Positions 9,908 to 19,817 of a stretch of DNA of 64,000 nucleotides are shown here, piece after piece; positions within the stretch are counted from its first letter, which is position 1, and each line of letters begins with the position of its first letter. The stretch spans positions 992,001 to 1,056,000 of the forward strand of contig NZ_CP065373.1 in assembly GCF_015710575.1 (NCBI RefSeq). Reading direction: 5' to 3'. Position numbers and translations under genes: made by a program. This DNA is from Mycolicibacterium mengxianglii. Its GTDB lineage: Bacteria; Actinomycetota; Actinomycetes; Mycobacteriales; Mycobacteriaceae. Under the pieces are notes generated by a model, which did not search any database, had not been told where the DNA came from, and was given only the letters and a program-made list of their open reading frames with translations.

Positions 9908-10675
9908 TTATCCGCTCGGCGACGTGGGAGGAAGTACCCGCAGCGCGGCCGGCCAGCGAACCGGTGCCGGACCGAACGCCCTACGGGCATTGCCGACGAT
10001 CTTCTTGCCCATCAGCCGGTTGCCGCCACCGCCGACGACAGCGCCCAGACCCACGGGCAGCATCTTTCCGAACGCCAAGGCGCCCCGTTTGAGCGCATAG
10101 CGTTTGACGAAGTACTTCAGCAGCCGGTTGTTCAGCTGCGCCACCGCGGGCAGGGGCAGCGCCGCGGCGCTTTCGGACAGCCAGGCGCCTTTGGTGCGGC
10201 CAGGGCCGAGCAGGTCAGCAATCGCTCCCTTGCTCTCCTCGCCGACCAGGACCGCCAGCACCAGGGCTCGGCGCCGTTCCCGGTGCTCGACCGGGATGCC
10301 GTGGACCTCGGCAACGGCCAGCGCGAACAGGGCTGTCGCCTCCAGGAACACCGCCGTCTCACCCGCCACCGCCGACATGGCCACCAGGGTGCCGACCCCG
10401 GGGAAGGCTGCCGCGGAGCCGACGGCCGCGCCACTGGCCATCACTGCGGCCAGATAGTGCTTTTCGAGTTTGGTGACGATCTCGGCCGGTGCCGCGCCCG
10501 GATGGGCATCTCGCACTCGGGTCACGTAGGCGCGCACGGCGGGCCCCTGCACCCGTGAACCCGACTCGATCAGATGGGACAGCACCTTGGCGGCGGTGCC
10601 CGGGTCCTCATCGACCGCGGCAGGCAGATTGTCGGAGGTCGTGCCCACACGGGCCTTGGATCGTCCGAAGTTCAT
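9908..10675 (-). CDS. Rv1249c-like protein with hydrophobic central segments
   Basis: A 255-residue protein conserved next to kgd in mycobacteria; function unknown. The N-terminal ~90 residues are soluble. Hydrophobic stretches follow (MASGAAVGSAAAFPGVGTLV; AVFLEATALFALAVAEVHGI), then a basic C-terminal half with a glycine-rich AVVGGGGNRLMGKK segment, suggesting membrane association. A strong ribosome site (GGGGAGG, 4 nt spacing) supports the ATG at 10675. It is divergent from the MFS gene across a 129-bp gap rich in palindromes, so a shared regulator is possible. Confidence 0.72.
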   Translation of the reverse strand: MNFGRSKARVGTTSDNLPAAVDEDPGTAAKVLSHLIESGSRVQGPAVRAYVTRVRDAHPGAAPAEIVTKLEKHYLAAVMASGAAVGSAAAFPGVGTLVAMSAVAGETAVFLEATALFALAVAEVHGIPVEHRERRRALVLAVLVGEESKGAIADLLGPGRTKGAWLSESAAALPLPAVAQLNNRLLKYFVKRYALKRGALAFGKMLPVGLGAVVGGGGNRLMGKKIVGNARRAFGPAPVRWPAALRVLPPTSPSG

Positions 10676-10748
10676 CGAGCCTCCCCTGGAAGTCCTTGCT
10701 CAAGGCTAGCGAACGTTCAACGAACAGCACTGCAACCGCGTGCCCGGC

Positions 10749-10795
10749 AGTGACTCCTGTCACTGTTTGCCGGATCGGGAAGAATTTATTCCCGA
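10749..10795. promoter_or_regulatory. Two palindromes in the Rv1249c/MFS divergent promoter region
   Basis: AGTGAC-TCCT-GTCACT (10749-10764) and TCGGGAA-N7-TTCCCGA (10775-10795) are both perfect inverted repeats. They lie between the divergent starts at 10675 and about 10805. The second ends about 10 bp before the MFS start, where a repressor would block transcription. No regulator gene is adjacent. Confidence 0.45.
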
Positions 10796-10804
10796 ACAAC
10801 GCTG

Positions 10805-12070
10805 TTGCAACCCGTGGTCTCAATCGAACGGGCGGCACCGAACCGCATACGGATGATCCTGGTCCTCGGCGCCCTGGTGGCGCTCGGACCGCTGACCATC
10901 GACATGTACTTACCGGCGTTACCTGATATCGCCGAGGACCTTTCTGTCACCTCGTCGTTGGTGCAACTGACGCTCACCGGCACCCTGGCCGGACTGGCAT
11001 TGGGACAGCTGATCATCGGTCCGTTGTCAGACTCCCTGGGACGTCGTCGGCCGCTGATCGCCGGCATCGCACTGCACATGGTGGCGTCGCTGGTGTGCCT
11101 GGTCGCGCCCAATATCGCGGTGCTCGGGGTGGCCCGCACGCTGCAGGGCATGGGTGCCGCGGCGGGAATGGTGGTAGCGCTGGCCGTGGTGGGCGACCTC
11201 TATGCCGAATCCGCGGCCGCAACCATGATGTCCCGGCTGATGCTCGTGCTCGGTGTCGCGCCGGTGCTGGCGCCGTCGCTGGGGGCGGCTGTGCTGATGC
11301 ACGGGTCCTGGCACTGGGTCTTCGCCGTGCTGGTGGTGCTGGCCGGTGGTCTGATGCTGGTCGCCATCTTCGCGCTGCCCGAGACGCTGCCGCCCGACCA
11401 CCGCAGCGCGCTGCGGGTGCGTGGCATCGTGTCCACCTACGGCCGGCTGCTGCGCGACCTCCGATTCGTGGTCCTGGTGTGCGTCGGTGCGCTCGGAATG
11501 GCGGGGTTGTTCGCCTACATCGCCGGGGCGTCGTTCGTGCTCCAGGGCCGCTACGACATGAACCAGCAGACCTTTGCGCTGGTGTTCGGCGCCGGGGCGA
11601 TCGCCCTGATCGCCACCACCCAGGCCAATGTGGTGCTGCTGAGATGGTTCACCCCCCAGCGGATCGTGGTGTGGGCACTGGCGGCCGCGGCGGTGACGGC
11701 CGCAGTGTTCCTCGGCCTCGCGATGACCCACACCGGCGGAGTCCTCGGATTCCTGATCCCGGTCTGGACCGTGCTGGCCGCGATGGGGCTCGTCATCCCG
11801 AACGCGCCCGCGTTGGCGTTGTCCCGGCATTCCGAGGCGGCGGGTACAGCAGCGGCGCTGATGGGCGCGGCGCAGTTCGGTTTGGGGGCGGCCGTGGCGC
11901 CGCTGGTCGGGGCGCTCGGTAACGACGAGATCGCTCTGGCACTGGTGATGGCGGTCAGCGTCGCGATCGCTCTGGTCGCGCTGTTGGCGGTGCGGCCCAC
12001 CGCCGAGGATGTCGAGGATGACCTCGACGCCGACGCCGACGTTCAGGCACCCGTCGCCGAACCAGCGTGA
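10805..12070 (+). CDS. MFS multidrug efflux transporter, Bcr/CflA (DHA1) type
   Basis: A 421-residue inner-membrane drug:proton antiporter. The first segment has the DHA1 motif GPLTIDMYLPALPDI, then the MFS motif A GPLSDSLGRRRP in the first cytoplasmic loop and motif-C-like VLAPSLGAAV in segment 5. The C-terminal tail is acidic (EDVEDDLDADAD). The exact start is unclear: TTG at 10805, GTG at 10814 and ATG at 10853 are in frame and none has a strong ribosome site. It is not part of the M. tuberculosis order here, so it is an insertion. Substrates unknown. Confidence 0.85.
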   Translation: MQPVVSIERAAPNRIRMILVLGALVALGPLTIDMYLPALPDIAEDLSVTSSLVQLTLTGTLAGLALGQLIIGPLSDSLGRRRPLIAGIALHMVASLVCLVAPNIAVLGVARTLQGMGAAAGMVVALAVVGDLYAESAAATMMSRLMLVLGVAPVLAPSLGAAVLMHGSWHWVFAVLVVLAGGLMLVAIFALPETLPPDHRSALRVRGIVSTYGRLLRDLRFVVLVCVGALGMAGLFAYIAGASFVLQGRYDMNQQTFALVFGAGAIALIATTQANVVLLRWFTPQRIVVWALAAAAVTAAVFLGLAMTHTGGVLGFLIPVWTVLAAMGLVIPNAPALALSRHSEAAGTAAALMGAAQFGLGAAVAPLVGALGNDEIALALVMAVSVAIALVALLAVRPTAEDVEDDLDADADVQAPVAEPA

Positions 12071-12282
12071 CCACCAAACAGTTTGTCACCTAGCAGCATC
12101 AGTACGTAGGGTCTGCCCGATCGCTCGCGCGGTGCGTTCGAGGTGGCGCTATGCCCCACGAACCGACATGCCCCACCGGCCGCCGAAGTCGGGCCTGACA
12201 TCGGGCCAGGCCGCCACCTGAGATGGTGGCAGAAAGCCCGCATCCCGACGACGTTCGGGTCGATCCGGAGTGAGGTGGCCGA
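12071..12282. other. 212-bp intergenic region between the two MFS genes
   Basis: No gene or clear promoter is visible. A 9-bp direct repeat ATGCCCCAC occurs at 12151 and 12168. The region may hold a separate promoter for the DHA2 gene, but no confident -10/-35 pair or known riboswitch was recognised. Confidence 0.3.
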
Positions 12283-14340
12283 ATGACGGAGCTCGGCGGG
12301 CGACAGGCGCTGGGGACCGAACCGCAGGCAAACCCGTGGAACGCGCTGTGGGCGATGCTCGTCGGTTTCTTCATGATCCTGGTCGACTCGACGATCGTCG
12401 CGGTCGCCAATCCCCACATCATGGAGAGCCTGGGGGCTGACTACGACGCGGTCATCTGGGTCACCAGCGCCTACCTGCTCGCCTACGCCGTCCCGCTGTT
12501 GATCGCCGGACGCCTCGGTGACCGGTTCGGGCCCAAGAACCTCTACCTGGCCGGTTTGGCGGTGTTCACCGTCGCGTCGCTGTGGTGCGGGCTGTCCGGC
12601 TCCATCAGCATGCTGATCGCGGCCCGGGTGCTCCAAGGCGTCGGCGCCGCGCTGCTCACCCCCCAGACCCTGTCGACCATCACCCGGATCTTCCCGCCGA
12701 ACCGCCGCGGGGTCGCGATGAGCGTGTGGGGTGCCACCGCCGGGGTCGCCACCCTGGTCGGCCCGCTGGCCGGTGGAGTTCTCGTCGACACCCTCGGCTG
12801 GCAGTGGATCTTCATCGTCAACGTGCCGATCGGCGTCATCGGCCTGGCGCTGGCCGTGTGGTTGATCCCCGTCCTTCCCACCGAGAACCACCGCTTCGAC
12901 ATCCTCGGCGTCGTGCTGTCCGGACTGGGCATGTTCCTCATCGTCTTCGGCCTGCAAGAGGGCCAGTCCCATGACTGGGCGTTGTGGATCTGGGCGGCGA
13001 TCATCGGCGGTATCGCCTCGATAGCCGGCTTCGTCTACTGGCAGGCGGTCAACGAGAACGAGCCGCTGATTCCGTTGCGCATCTTCCGGGACCGCAACTT
13101 CAGCCTGGCCAACGTCGGTGGCGCGGTCATCGGTTTCGTCATCACGGCGTTCATCGTGCCGGTGATGTTCTATGCGCAGGCGGTCTCGGGCCTGACGCCA
13201 ACTCGGTCGGCATTGCTGACGGCGCCGATGGCGGTCACCACCGGCCTGCTCGCGCCCGTTGTCGGCCGGATCGTCGACCGGGCCCACCCGCGGCCCATCG
13301 TCGGGTTCGGCTTTTCGATGTTGGCCATCTCGTTGACATGGCTGTCGATGGAGATGACACCAACGACACCCATCTGGCGCCTGGTGCTGCCGCTGATGGT
13401 GCTGGGCGTGGCCACCGCGTTCATTTTCTCGCCGCTGGCGGCGACGGCCACCCGGAATCTGCCGCCGGATGTCGCGGGGGCGGCCTCGGGTGTCTACAAC
13501 GCGACGCGGCAGGTCGGCTCGGTGATCGGCAGCGCCGCCATCGCCGCGTTCATGACCTCACGCATCAGTGCCGAGATGCCCGGCGGTCAGCAGGCCGCGT
13601 CCGGGGATCAGGCGGTGACCGCGCTGCCCGGGTTCCTGCATGCGCCGTTCGCCGCCGCGTTGTCGCAGTCGCTGTTGTTGCCGGCGTTTGTCGCGTTGTT
13701 CGGCGTGATCGCGGCGCTGTTCCTGCTCGACTTCGCTTCCAGTGCCAGATCCGCCATGACGCGTGCGGCTGTCGCACGCGGTGACGCCAGGACCGAGGTC
13801 ATCCCGGTCGTTCGTGACACCGACGCCGACGACACCGACAACGACGATCACGACGACACCTACGCGACCGCCTACGACGACGATTACGACCACACCTACG
13901 ACGACGATTTCGCTGACGACGAGTACGTCCCCGTCGAGTTCAACCGCGGGCCCGGGCCCGACCCGTACGAGCCGATCACCGATCGGTTGCCCGTCGCCGC
14001 CGTCCACCGGCAACCGACTCCCGTGGACGAGCCGAACGGATTCGCGCACAACGGTTTCCATGTGCACCAGGACGATGCGCAACACCAGGAAGATCTGTTG
14101 GCCGGGCCGGTCGCGGCGCCGCAGGAAGCGCCCACCGGCTCTGATGTCGATTCCCTGTCCGCCCGGTTCGCCGAACTGTGGCAGCACGGTGTGTCCGGGG
14201 ACGATCGGCCGGAGCAGGATCCGGTACCGCTGCACCCGGAGGAATTTCAGGAGCTGCCCGGGAGTCGGCCGGGTCGCCACTACCGGGAGGACTCCGATGA
14301 CGCGCCCGCCTACGGCAGGCACTCGCACCGCGAGAACTAG
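12283..14340 (+). CDS. MFS multidrug efflux transporter, EmrB/QacA (DHA2) type, with Asp-rich tail
   Basis: A 685-residue protein matching Rv1250 in position. The first ~490 residues look like a 14-segment DHA2 exporter: [12 protein letters not shown] in segment 1, [11 protein letters not shown] motif A, and [18 protein letters not shown] motif C. The C-terminal ~175 residues are soluble and disordered-looking, opening with an extremely Asp-rich stretch (about residues 512-548) followed by Pro/His/Glu-rich sequence. GAGGTGG lies 5 nt upstream of the ATG at 12283. The stop overlaps the convergent oxidase stop by 4 bp. Confidence 0.88.
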   Translation: MTELGGRQALGTEPQANPWNALWAMLVGFFMILVDSTIVAVANPHIMESLGADYDAVIWVTSAYLLAYAVPLLIAGRLGDRFGPKNLYLAGLAVFTVASLWCGLSGSISMLIAARVLQGVGAALLTPQTLSTITRIFPPNRRGVAMSVWGATAGVATLVGPLAGGVLVDTLGWQWIFIVNVPIGVIGLALAVWLIPVLPTENHRFDILGVVLSGLGMFLIVFGLQEGQSHDWALWIWAAIIGGIASIAGFVYWQAVNENEPLIPLRIFRDRNFSLANVGGAVIGFVITAFIVPVMFYAQAVSGLTPTRSALLTAPMAVTTGLLAPVVGRIVDRAHPRPIVGFGFSMLAISLTWLSMEMTPTTPIWRLVLPLMVLGVATAFIFSPLAATATRNLPPDVAGAASGVYNATRQVGSVIGSAAIAAFMTSRISAEMPGGQQAASGDQAVTALPGFLHAPFAAALSQSLLLPAFVALFGVIAALFLLDFASSARSAMTRAAVARGDARTEVIPVVRDTDADDTDNDDHDDTYATAYDDDYDHTYDDDFADDEYVPVEFNRGPGPDPYEPITDRLPVAAVHRQPTPVDEPNGFAHNGFHVHQDDAQHQEDLLAGPVAAPQEAPTGSDVDSLSARFAELWQHGVSGDDRPEQDPVPLHPEEFQELPGSRPGRHYREDSDDAPAYGRHSHREN

Positions 14341-15695
14341 CTGAACAGAACGCCCGCGTTGAGGTAGCCGGTCGGGTCGAAGGCCGCTTTGACCGCCCGC
14401 ATCGCCGCGATGTCGGCGCTGTCGCGCGACATCGACACGTAGTCGCGCTTCCTGCTGCCGACACCGTGTTCAGAGCTGACGTTTCCGCCGTGGGACGCGA
14501 TCAGATCCATCATCGTCGAGTACAGCGCCCGTTCGGCGTCCCCGGCCAGCGCGCAGCGCAACACGTTGAGGTGCAGGTTGCCCTCACCGATGTGGCCGAA
14601 CAACACCGGGATCGCTTCCGGGGCGTGTTCGGCGATCACCGTGCCTGCCGCCGCGGCAAACGGCTCGACAGCCGAAAGTGGCAGTGACACATCGAATTTC
14701 AGCGGTGGGCCGTAGGTCCCCAGGATCTCGTTCACCGACTCCCGGACCCGCCACAACCGTTGTTGGGCCGCGGTATCGACCCCGACGGCAGGCTCGCCGC
14801 TGAGTTGTAGCCCGTCGAGGGCCTCGGCGAGCCGGTCGGTCTGATCGGTGCTGCCGGCCAATTCGATCAACAGCATCCACGGCGCGTCCACCGGCGTCGC
14901 GACGCCCAGACGCTCGGTGGCCACCCGAATCCCACGGGCGTCGATGAGTTCCAGCGCGGCGATCCCGTCGGTGTCCCGCAGCAGCCGCCCACCGGCGACG
15001 ACGGCGGTCAGGCTGTCGAACCCGGCGATCGCGGTCACCCGGTATCGGGGTGCTGGATGCAGTCGCACGTCGACGGCGGTGAGTACCCCCAGGGTGCCTT
15101 CGGCACCGACGAACAACGCGGCCAGGTCGTAGCCGGTGTTGTCGCGGCGGACCTGGCTGTGCCGGTGCACCAGGGACCCGTCGGGCAGGGCGACGTCGAG
15201 ACCCAGCACCTGCTCGCCCATGTTGCCGTAGCGCACTGTGCGCAGGCCGCCGGCGTTCGTCGAGGCCATCCCGCCCACGGTGGCGGTGTCCCGGGAGGCC
15301 AGGTCGACACCGAAGACCAGACCAGCTGCCGCCGCGGCGTGTTGCAGTGCCGCGGCGGTGACGCCGGCCCCGACCCGCACCCGACGCTCGGCGGTGTCGA
15401 TCTCGCCGAGTTCCGTGAGCCGTTCGGTGGACAACAGCACATCGTCGTGTTCGGGGACGGTGCCGGCCACCAGCGAGGTGCGCCCACCCTGCACCGTCAC
15501 GTGGGCGCCGGCGTCGCGGCAGGTCTGCAGGACGGAGCCGACCTCGGCGCCGGTGCCGGGCCGTACCAGCGCAGCCGCCCGGCCCGAGTAACGGCCGGTG
15601 TGGTCGATGCTGCGCCCGGCCAGGACGTCGGCGTCCGTGCTGACATGCGCTCGCCCCACGATCTGAGCCAAGGTGGAAGCCAGCGATTCGGTCAT
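14337..15695 (-). CDS. FAD-linked oxidase, GlcD/D-lactate dehydrogenase type
   Basis: A 452-residue flavoprotein of the PCMH-type FAD-binding family that oxidises 2-hydroxy acids such as D-lactate or glycolate. An N-terminal FAD domain carries [10 protein letters not shown] and [10 protein letters not shown]. The C-terminal oxidase cap domain has the metal-site-like [10 protein letters not shown] and ends in HGVGSRKR and [13 protein letters not shown]. The ATG overlaps the stop of the upstream nuclease-helicase gene as ATGA, so the two are translationally coupled. A paralogue lies at 25904. The actual substrate cannot be told from sequence. Confidence 0.85.
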   Translation of the reverse strand: MTESLASTLAQIVGRAHVSTDADVLAGRSIDHTGRYSGRAAALVRPGTGAEVGSVLQTCRDAGAHVTVQGGRTSLVAGTVPEHDDVLLSTERLTELGEIDTAERRVRVGAGVTAAALQHAAAAAGLVFGVDLASRDTATVGGMASTNAGGLRTVRYGNMGEQVLGLDVALPDGSLVHRHSQVRRDNTGYDLAALFVGAEGTLGVLTAVDVRLHPAPRYRVTAIAGFDSLTAVVAGGRLLRDTDGIAALELIDARGIRVATERLGVATPVDAPWMLLIELAGSTDQTDRLAEALDGLQLSGEPAVGVDTAAQQRLWRVRESVNEILGTYGPPLKFDVSLPLSAVEPFAAAAGTVIAEHAPEAIPVLFGHIGEGNLHLNVLRCALAGDAERALYSTMMDLIASHGGNVSSEHGVGSRKRDYVSMSRDSADIAAMRAVKAAFDPTGYLNAGVLFS

Positions 15696-18600
15696 GGCGT
15701 GGGTGTATCACACCGGGTCAGCGACAAGAACGCCCCCAGGTCGATCAGTCCGCTCGGGGTGCCCGGCAGATACTCGGTGAGCAGCGCCGAGCGCACGATC
15801 ACCGCCGCGTACTTGGCCCTGCTGACCGCCACATTGAGGCGGTTCCGGTTGAGCAGGAACGAGATTCCGCGCGGTACGTCGTCGATCGAGGACGCCGTCA
15901 TCGACACGAACACCACCGGCGCCTGCTGCCCCTGGAACTTGTCAACGGTGCCTGCGCGCACGTCGGCGAGCCCGGCGGCGTCGAGGTGGTGACGCAGCAT
16001 CACCACCTGCGCGTTGTAGGGCGTCACCACCAGGACATCAGCGGCGCGTAACGGGCGGGTGCGGTCCTGGTCGGTCCAGTCCCGCCCGACCAGGGCGCTG
16101 ATCTCGGCGACGATGGCTTCAGCTTCCTCGCGGCTCTCGGTGGAGTTGCCGTCGTGGTCGATCGTGCGCACCTGCACGCCGGGTTCGATGCCGTCCAGGC
16201 ACCGCCGCGCGGTCACCTCCTCGACCGAGGTCAGTCGACCGTCGTAGGACAGTCGCGACACCGCGGCACACACCAACGGATGCATCCGCCACGAGCGGTC
16301 CAGGAAATAGCCGCGTTCATCGGAGAGTGTGTGCTGACCGTCGACCAGCCAGCCCAGGGCCGAGGCGTCCACCGGTTCGGGGTGGGTGCCCTGGCTGACC
16401 TGCGGGAGTTGCTGCGGGTCGCCGAGTAGCAGCAGGTTGCGGGACGCCGGGGCCACCGCGATGGTGTTGGCGAGGCTGAACTGGCCGGCCTCCTCGATCA
16501 CCAGCAGGTCCAGACAACCCGGCGGCACTCGGGCAGCGTTGGCGAAATCCCAACTGGTGCCGCCGATCACGCAGCCGTGATGCTCCTCGATGAAGTCCGG
16601 GTAGTCCTTGGCGTCGATGTCCTGCCACTGCGCATCCTCGGAGCGGGTGCCGCGCTTGGCGACCATGGACGCGTCGACTCCGGCGTCGAGCACGCCGCGG
16701 AACAGGTTCTCCACCACGGCATGTGATTGCGCCACCACACCCACCCGCCAGTGCGACTGGGTGACCAGGCCGGCGATGATCGCCGCTGCGGTGTGCGTTT
16801 TACCGGTGCCGGGTGGGCCGTGCACCGCCACATACGACGAGTCGAGGTCGCGCAGCGCGGAGGTGATGTCGTCGATCGGGGCGCCGCCGTGTGGCAGCCC
16901 GTGTCCGGACATCGTGCGTGGCGCGCGGCGCAACAGCACGTCGACGACGGCAGTGGCGGGCAGGCGGGGCAGCCCGGCCGCGATCTGCGTCGCGGTGGTG
17001 TCGATGGACTCCCGCAGCGCTTTGGTAGCGATCGGCGCTCCGGGCGTCAGCGCGAACGGAAGTTGGTCAAAGGTGCCGCCGCCCTTGGGTTCTCGTTCAA
17101 CGACCACCACTGTCGACGGTGCCGCCGGATCGTCGCATTCCACTACCCGGACCGGGCCGCACGCCCGGCGCTCGGTGTCGTCGGTGAGTCCGGCCGGCGA
17201 CGGTGGGGCGTAGAGGGCGTACATCTCGGTGCCGAGCTCACCGGCGGCGACTGCACCGGTGAGCTGCACCCACCGCTGCGGCTTGCGGGCCCGCGGCGGG
17301 GTGTGCCAGTCCTGGACGACGGTGGCGTGCTCGGCCAGGAAGACACCCGTCTCGTCACCCCATTCGTCCACGGGATTGTTCAGCCGGTCGAAGTGGGCCC
17401 ACCAGAACGGTTTGTCCTCGCGGCGGTGATATCCGCGGGCGGCGGCGATCAGTGCGACGGCGGACTGCTCGGGGCTGCGTGCGGCCGGGTCGTCGCCCAC
17501 GAATCTGGCCAGCCGGCGAGCCAGCTGATCGTCGTCCTGGGCTGGCGCCGCCTCGGCGACCGGCAGCGTGCCCAGCGGTGGAACACCGGATTCGATTGCG
17601 CGACTGATCAACCAGTCGCGCAGCTTGCGGGTGGACCGGCAGTCGTAACGGTTGTACTCGGCGATCTCGGCCAGCAGTGCTGCTGCCTCGTCATCGCAGC
17701 CGTCCTCGAGCAGTTCGCAGTATCGGGCGTACTCGGTGATGGACGCGGTGGCGTTGGTGACCTCACCGGTGCGTAGTTCGGTGCCCATGTAGAGCGGTTC
17801 CAGTGACTTGATGCTGTAGTTCTCGGTGCCGACCCGGATGCTCTTTCGCACCAACGGGAAAAGGTCGACGAGAACGCTGTTCCGCAACAGGTCGTCCACC
17901 TCGTCCTCGCCGACTCCGTGGCGGCCGGCCAGCCGCAGCAGGGCGGTCTTCTCGTAGGCTGCGTAATGGTAGACGTGCATGTTCGGGTAGCGCTTCCGGC
18001 GCTTGGCCACGAGTTTGAGGAAGTCCTGCAAGGCTTTTCGCTCCGCACCGCGGTCGTGGGCCCACAATGGCTGGAAGTTGTCGGCGCAGTCCAGGACTCC
18101 GAACAGATATTCCAGGCCCCAGTCGACCCCGTCGGCCGTCCACAGCGGGTCGCCTTCGAAATCGAAGAACAGATCACCCTTGTCCGGGTTGGGTAGCACC
18201 ATCAGCGGCTGGGGGTCAGCGACTTCATAGGGCGGTTTCCCGTCGACGCGCGGTGCCAGTTGCAGCCGCGCCTGTGCGGCCAACGCGGTCACGGTGCGCT
18301 GCGGCAGTTCCGGCACCGTGGCGGTGTGGGCGGCCAGTTCGGTGACGGTGGTGATGCCCGCGTCGATCAGCCGGGCGCGCTGGCTGACCCGCATCCCGGC
18401 GACCAGCAGCAGGTCATCGTGTTCGCGGACCTTCGTCGTGCATTCGGGGCAGCGGAAGCAGGCACGCACCTTCTCGTCTTCCCAGCGCACGGGCGAATCC
18501 GAGGCGAAGTGGGTGTCCAGCAGCCGCTGCAGCTCTGTCCGGCGCGGCTGATACACCGGGATGATCTCGTCGAGCCGGTACCGCACCGGCGTGCCGTTGC

Positions 18601-19114
18601 CCAGGATCAGCTCGGCGTCGTCGTGCACCGGCACACCGGCGCCGGCCAACGTGTCGGCGTAGGCCGCCAGCTGCAGCAAGGCCTCCACCTTGGCCGACAA
18701 CGCCAGCTTGGTGTCGGCGACGCGGTAGCGGCCGTCCTCGAGGATCAGAAAGTCGGCGAAACCGAGGAAGCGGCCGTCGAACATCGCGGCCTGGTAGACC
18801 ACCGGCGCCCGGTCGCTGATCGCCTGGAGGGTCTGTTGCGCGGCCGCGGTCAACCCGCGATCGGTATAGGCGGGCCGGCCGATGACAGTGATCTCGTCAC
18901 CGAACTTGTCGCGCAGGTCCTCGAGTCGACGGTGTTCGTGTTCGTCGCCGAGCGTGGCCGTGCGCGCCAACAACTGGTCCTCGGTGGCGACCCGGGGGCC
19001 TCGGCCCAACTTGGCGTCGAATGCCCGCAGCAGGGCGTATTCGCAGCGCGCGGCGGCGGCCAGATCCGAGGCGCTGTAGAGCACGCGGTTACCGTCGACG
19101 AACACGCCAGCCAC
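15692..19114 (-). CDS. TM0106-family RecB-like nuclease fused to an Upf1-like helicase (Rv1251c-like)
   Basis: A 1140-residue multidomain protein, probably in DNA or RNA processing. The N-terminus is RecB-like (LGFADFLILEDGRYRVADTK, a PD-(D/E)xK-type core), followed by a Cys cluster (CFRCPEC). Next is an RNase-H-like segment (DLFFDFEGDP) of DnaQ/DEDD type. The C-terminal superfamily-1 helicase has Walker A HGPPGTGKT at about residue 770, the DEAA-like IEEAGQ, GDPQQLPQ, TVDKFQGQQ and NVAVSRAK. All helicase motifs look intact. It starts with GTG about 30 bp after lprE and overlaps the downstream oxidase start by 4 bp. No phage-defence partner is present. Confidence 0.88.
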   Translation of the reverse strand: MAGVFVDGNRVLYSASDLAAAARCEYALLRAFDAKLGRGPRVATEDQLLARTATLGDEHEHRRLEDLRDKFGDEITVIGRPAYTDRGLTAAAQQTLQAISDRAPVVYQAAMFDGRFLGFADFLILEDGRYRVADTKLALSAKVEALLQLAAYADTLAGAGVPVHDDAELILGNGTPVRYRLDEIIPVYQPRRTELQRLLDTHFASDSPVRWEDEKVRACFRCPECTTKVREHDDLLLVAGMRVSQRARLIDAGITTVTELAAHTATVPELPQRTVTALAAQARLQLAPRVDGKPPYEVADPQPLMVLPNPDKGDLFFDFEGDPLWTADGVDWGLEYLFGVLDCADNFQPLWAHDRGAERKALQDFLKLVAKRRKRYPNMHVYHYAAYEKTALLRLAGRHGVGEDEVDDLLRNSVLVDLFPLVRKSIRVGTENYSIKSLEPLYMGTELRTGEVTNATASITEYARYCELLEDGCDDEAAALLAEIAEYNRYDCRSTRKLRDWLISRAIESGVPPLGTLPVAEAAPAQDDDQLARRLARFVGDDPAARSPEQSAVALIAAARGYHRREDKPFWWAHFDRLNNPVDEWGDETGVFLAEHATVVQDWHTPPRARKPQRWVQLTGAVAAGELGTEMYALYAPPSPAGLTDDTERRACGPVRVVECDDPAAPSTVVVVEREPKGGGTFDQLPFALTPGAPIATKALRESIDTTATQIAAGLPRLPATAVVDVLLRRAPRTMSGHGLPHGGAPIDDITSALRDLDSSYVAVHGPPGTGKTHTAAAIIAGLVTQSHWRVGVVAQSHAVVENLFRGVLDAGVDASMVAKRGTRSEDAQWQDIDAKDYPDFIEEHHGCVIGGTSWDFANAARVPPGCLDLLVIEEAGQFSLANTIAVAPASRNLLLLGDPQQLPQVSQGTHPEPVDASALGWLVDGQHTLSDERGYFLDRSWRMHPLVCAAVSRLSYDGRLTSVEEVTARRCLDGIEPGVQVRTIDHDGNSTESREEAEAIVAEISALVGRDWTDQDRTRPLRAADVLVVTPYNAQVVMLRHHLDAAGLADVRAGTVDKFQGQQAPVVFVSMTASSIDDVPRGISFLLNRNRLNVAVSRAKYAAVIVRSALLTEYLPGTPSGLIDLGAFLSLTRCDTPTP

Positions 19115-19145
19115 TGTAAGTCGACGGGCCGACAGTCACGCGTGT

Positions 19146-19730
19146 CTAGCCGGTGTTGCCGATGAGCTCTACCCCGATGCCGTTCCAGCGGAACTTCACC
19201 ACGCTGTCGAGGCCGGTGATACCGCTGGCGTACTTCAGGGCGACGGTGTCGCCGGTGCTCTGGGCGGAGTCGACGCCGTTGAATCCGAAGGTGTCCGGAA
19301 CGCCGGTGGGAATGAACTTGCCGAGGTGGAACAGCACCGCCCTGGTGTTCGGGTTGTCGGCGTTGGTGTTGGCTTTGATGATCACCGCGGACAGTTGGGC
19401 GCACTCGTTGTAATTGCCCGCGATGGGCTCAGGGTTCCAGCCCTGCTGGCTGCGGGGGTCCTTCGGCAGCTCCGAGACGGTCTGGGCGATCGCCGGCGCG
19501 GCCAGGTTGACCGCGCACGGGTCGGCGGGCTCGCTGGTGGTCGGCGGCACCGAAACCGGTGGCGGGGGCGCCGGTGAAGGGCTCGGGGCGGGGCTGGACG
19601 CGGTGGCTTCCGGGGTCTTGGCCACCGTCGAGTCTCCCGACCCGCAGGCGGTCAACACGCCTATTGCCGCCGCTGCGGCGACCATCCCGAGCTGTCGGGC
19701 AAGCCTTCCTGACACCTTGTTCGCCACCAC
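19146..19730 (-). CDS. lprE: Lipoprotein LprE
   Basis: About 194 residues, matching mycobacterial LprE (Rv1252c) in position and sequence. A basic n-region (NKVSGRLARQLG) and hydrophobic core end in lipobox LTAC. A Pro/Ser/Thr-rich linker follows, then a domain with two conserved Cys (DPCAVNL and NECAQLSAV) of the LppP/LprE type. In M. tuberculosis LprE is linked to macrophage immune modulation; its biochemical role is unknown. The start is placed at GTG 19730 (GTG 19727 is equally possible) because it gives a complete signal peptide; no good ribosome site is seen. It is first in a leftward unit with the nuclease-helicase gene. Confidence 0.85.
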   Translation of the reverse strand: MVANKVSGRLARQLGMVAAAAAIGVLTACGSGDSTVAKTPEATASSPAPSPSPAPPPPVSVPPTTSEPADPCAVNLAAPAIAQTVSELPKDPRSQQGWNPEPIAGNYNECAQLSAVIIKANTNADNPNTRAVLFHLGKFIPTGVPDTFGFNGVDSAQSTGDTVALKYASGITGLDSVVKFRWNGIGVELIGNTG

Positions 19731-19801
19731 ACCGCGCAGGCTACCGGCTCCCGGGAACAAGCAGGTGGGCCTACGTGGCAGGCACGGCTCCCCAGGAGCA
19801 C

Positions 19802-19817
19802 TAGAATGTTTACCCGA
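19802..19817 (+). promoter_or_regulatory. Probable leaderless promoter of deaD
   Basis: A TAGAAT -10 hexamer at 19802-19807 places the transcript start at about 19814-19817, on or just before the deaD ATG. No Shine-Dalgarno sequence precedes the ATG. This is the pattern of leaderless mycobacterial mRNAs. No good -35 is present. Confidence 0.55.

Noticed and set aside
10711..10725. GAACGTTC/GTTCAACGAAC as a LexA SOS box
   Set aside because: The spacing does not fit the mycobacterial SOS box (CGAAC-N4-GTTCG), and neither neighbour is a repair gene.
12151..12176. Direct repeat ATGCCCCAC as a regulatory site or riboswitch part
   Set aside because: Only two 9-bp copies, no surrounding dyad or known aptamer pattern; chance is plausible in this GC-rich DNA.
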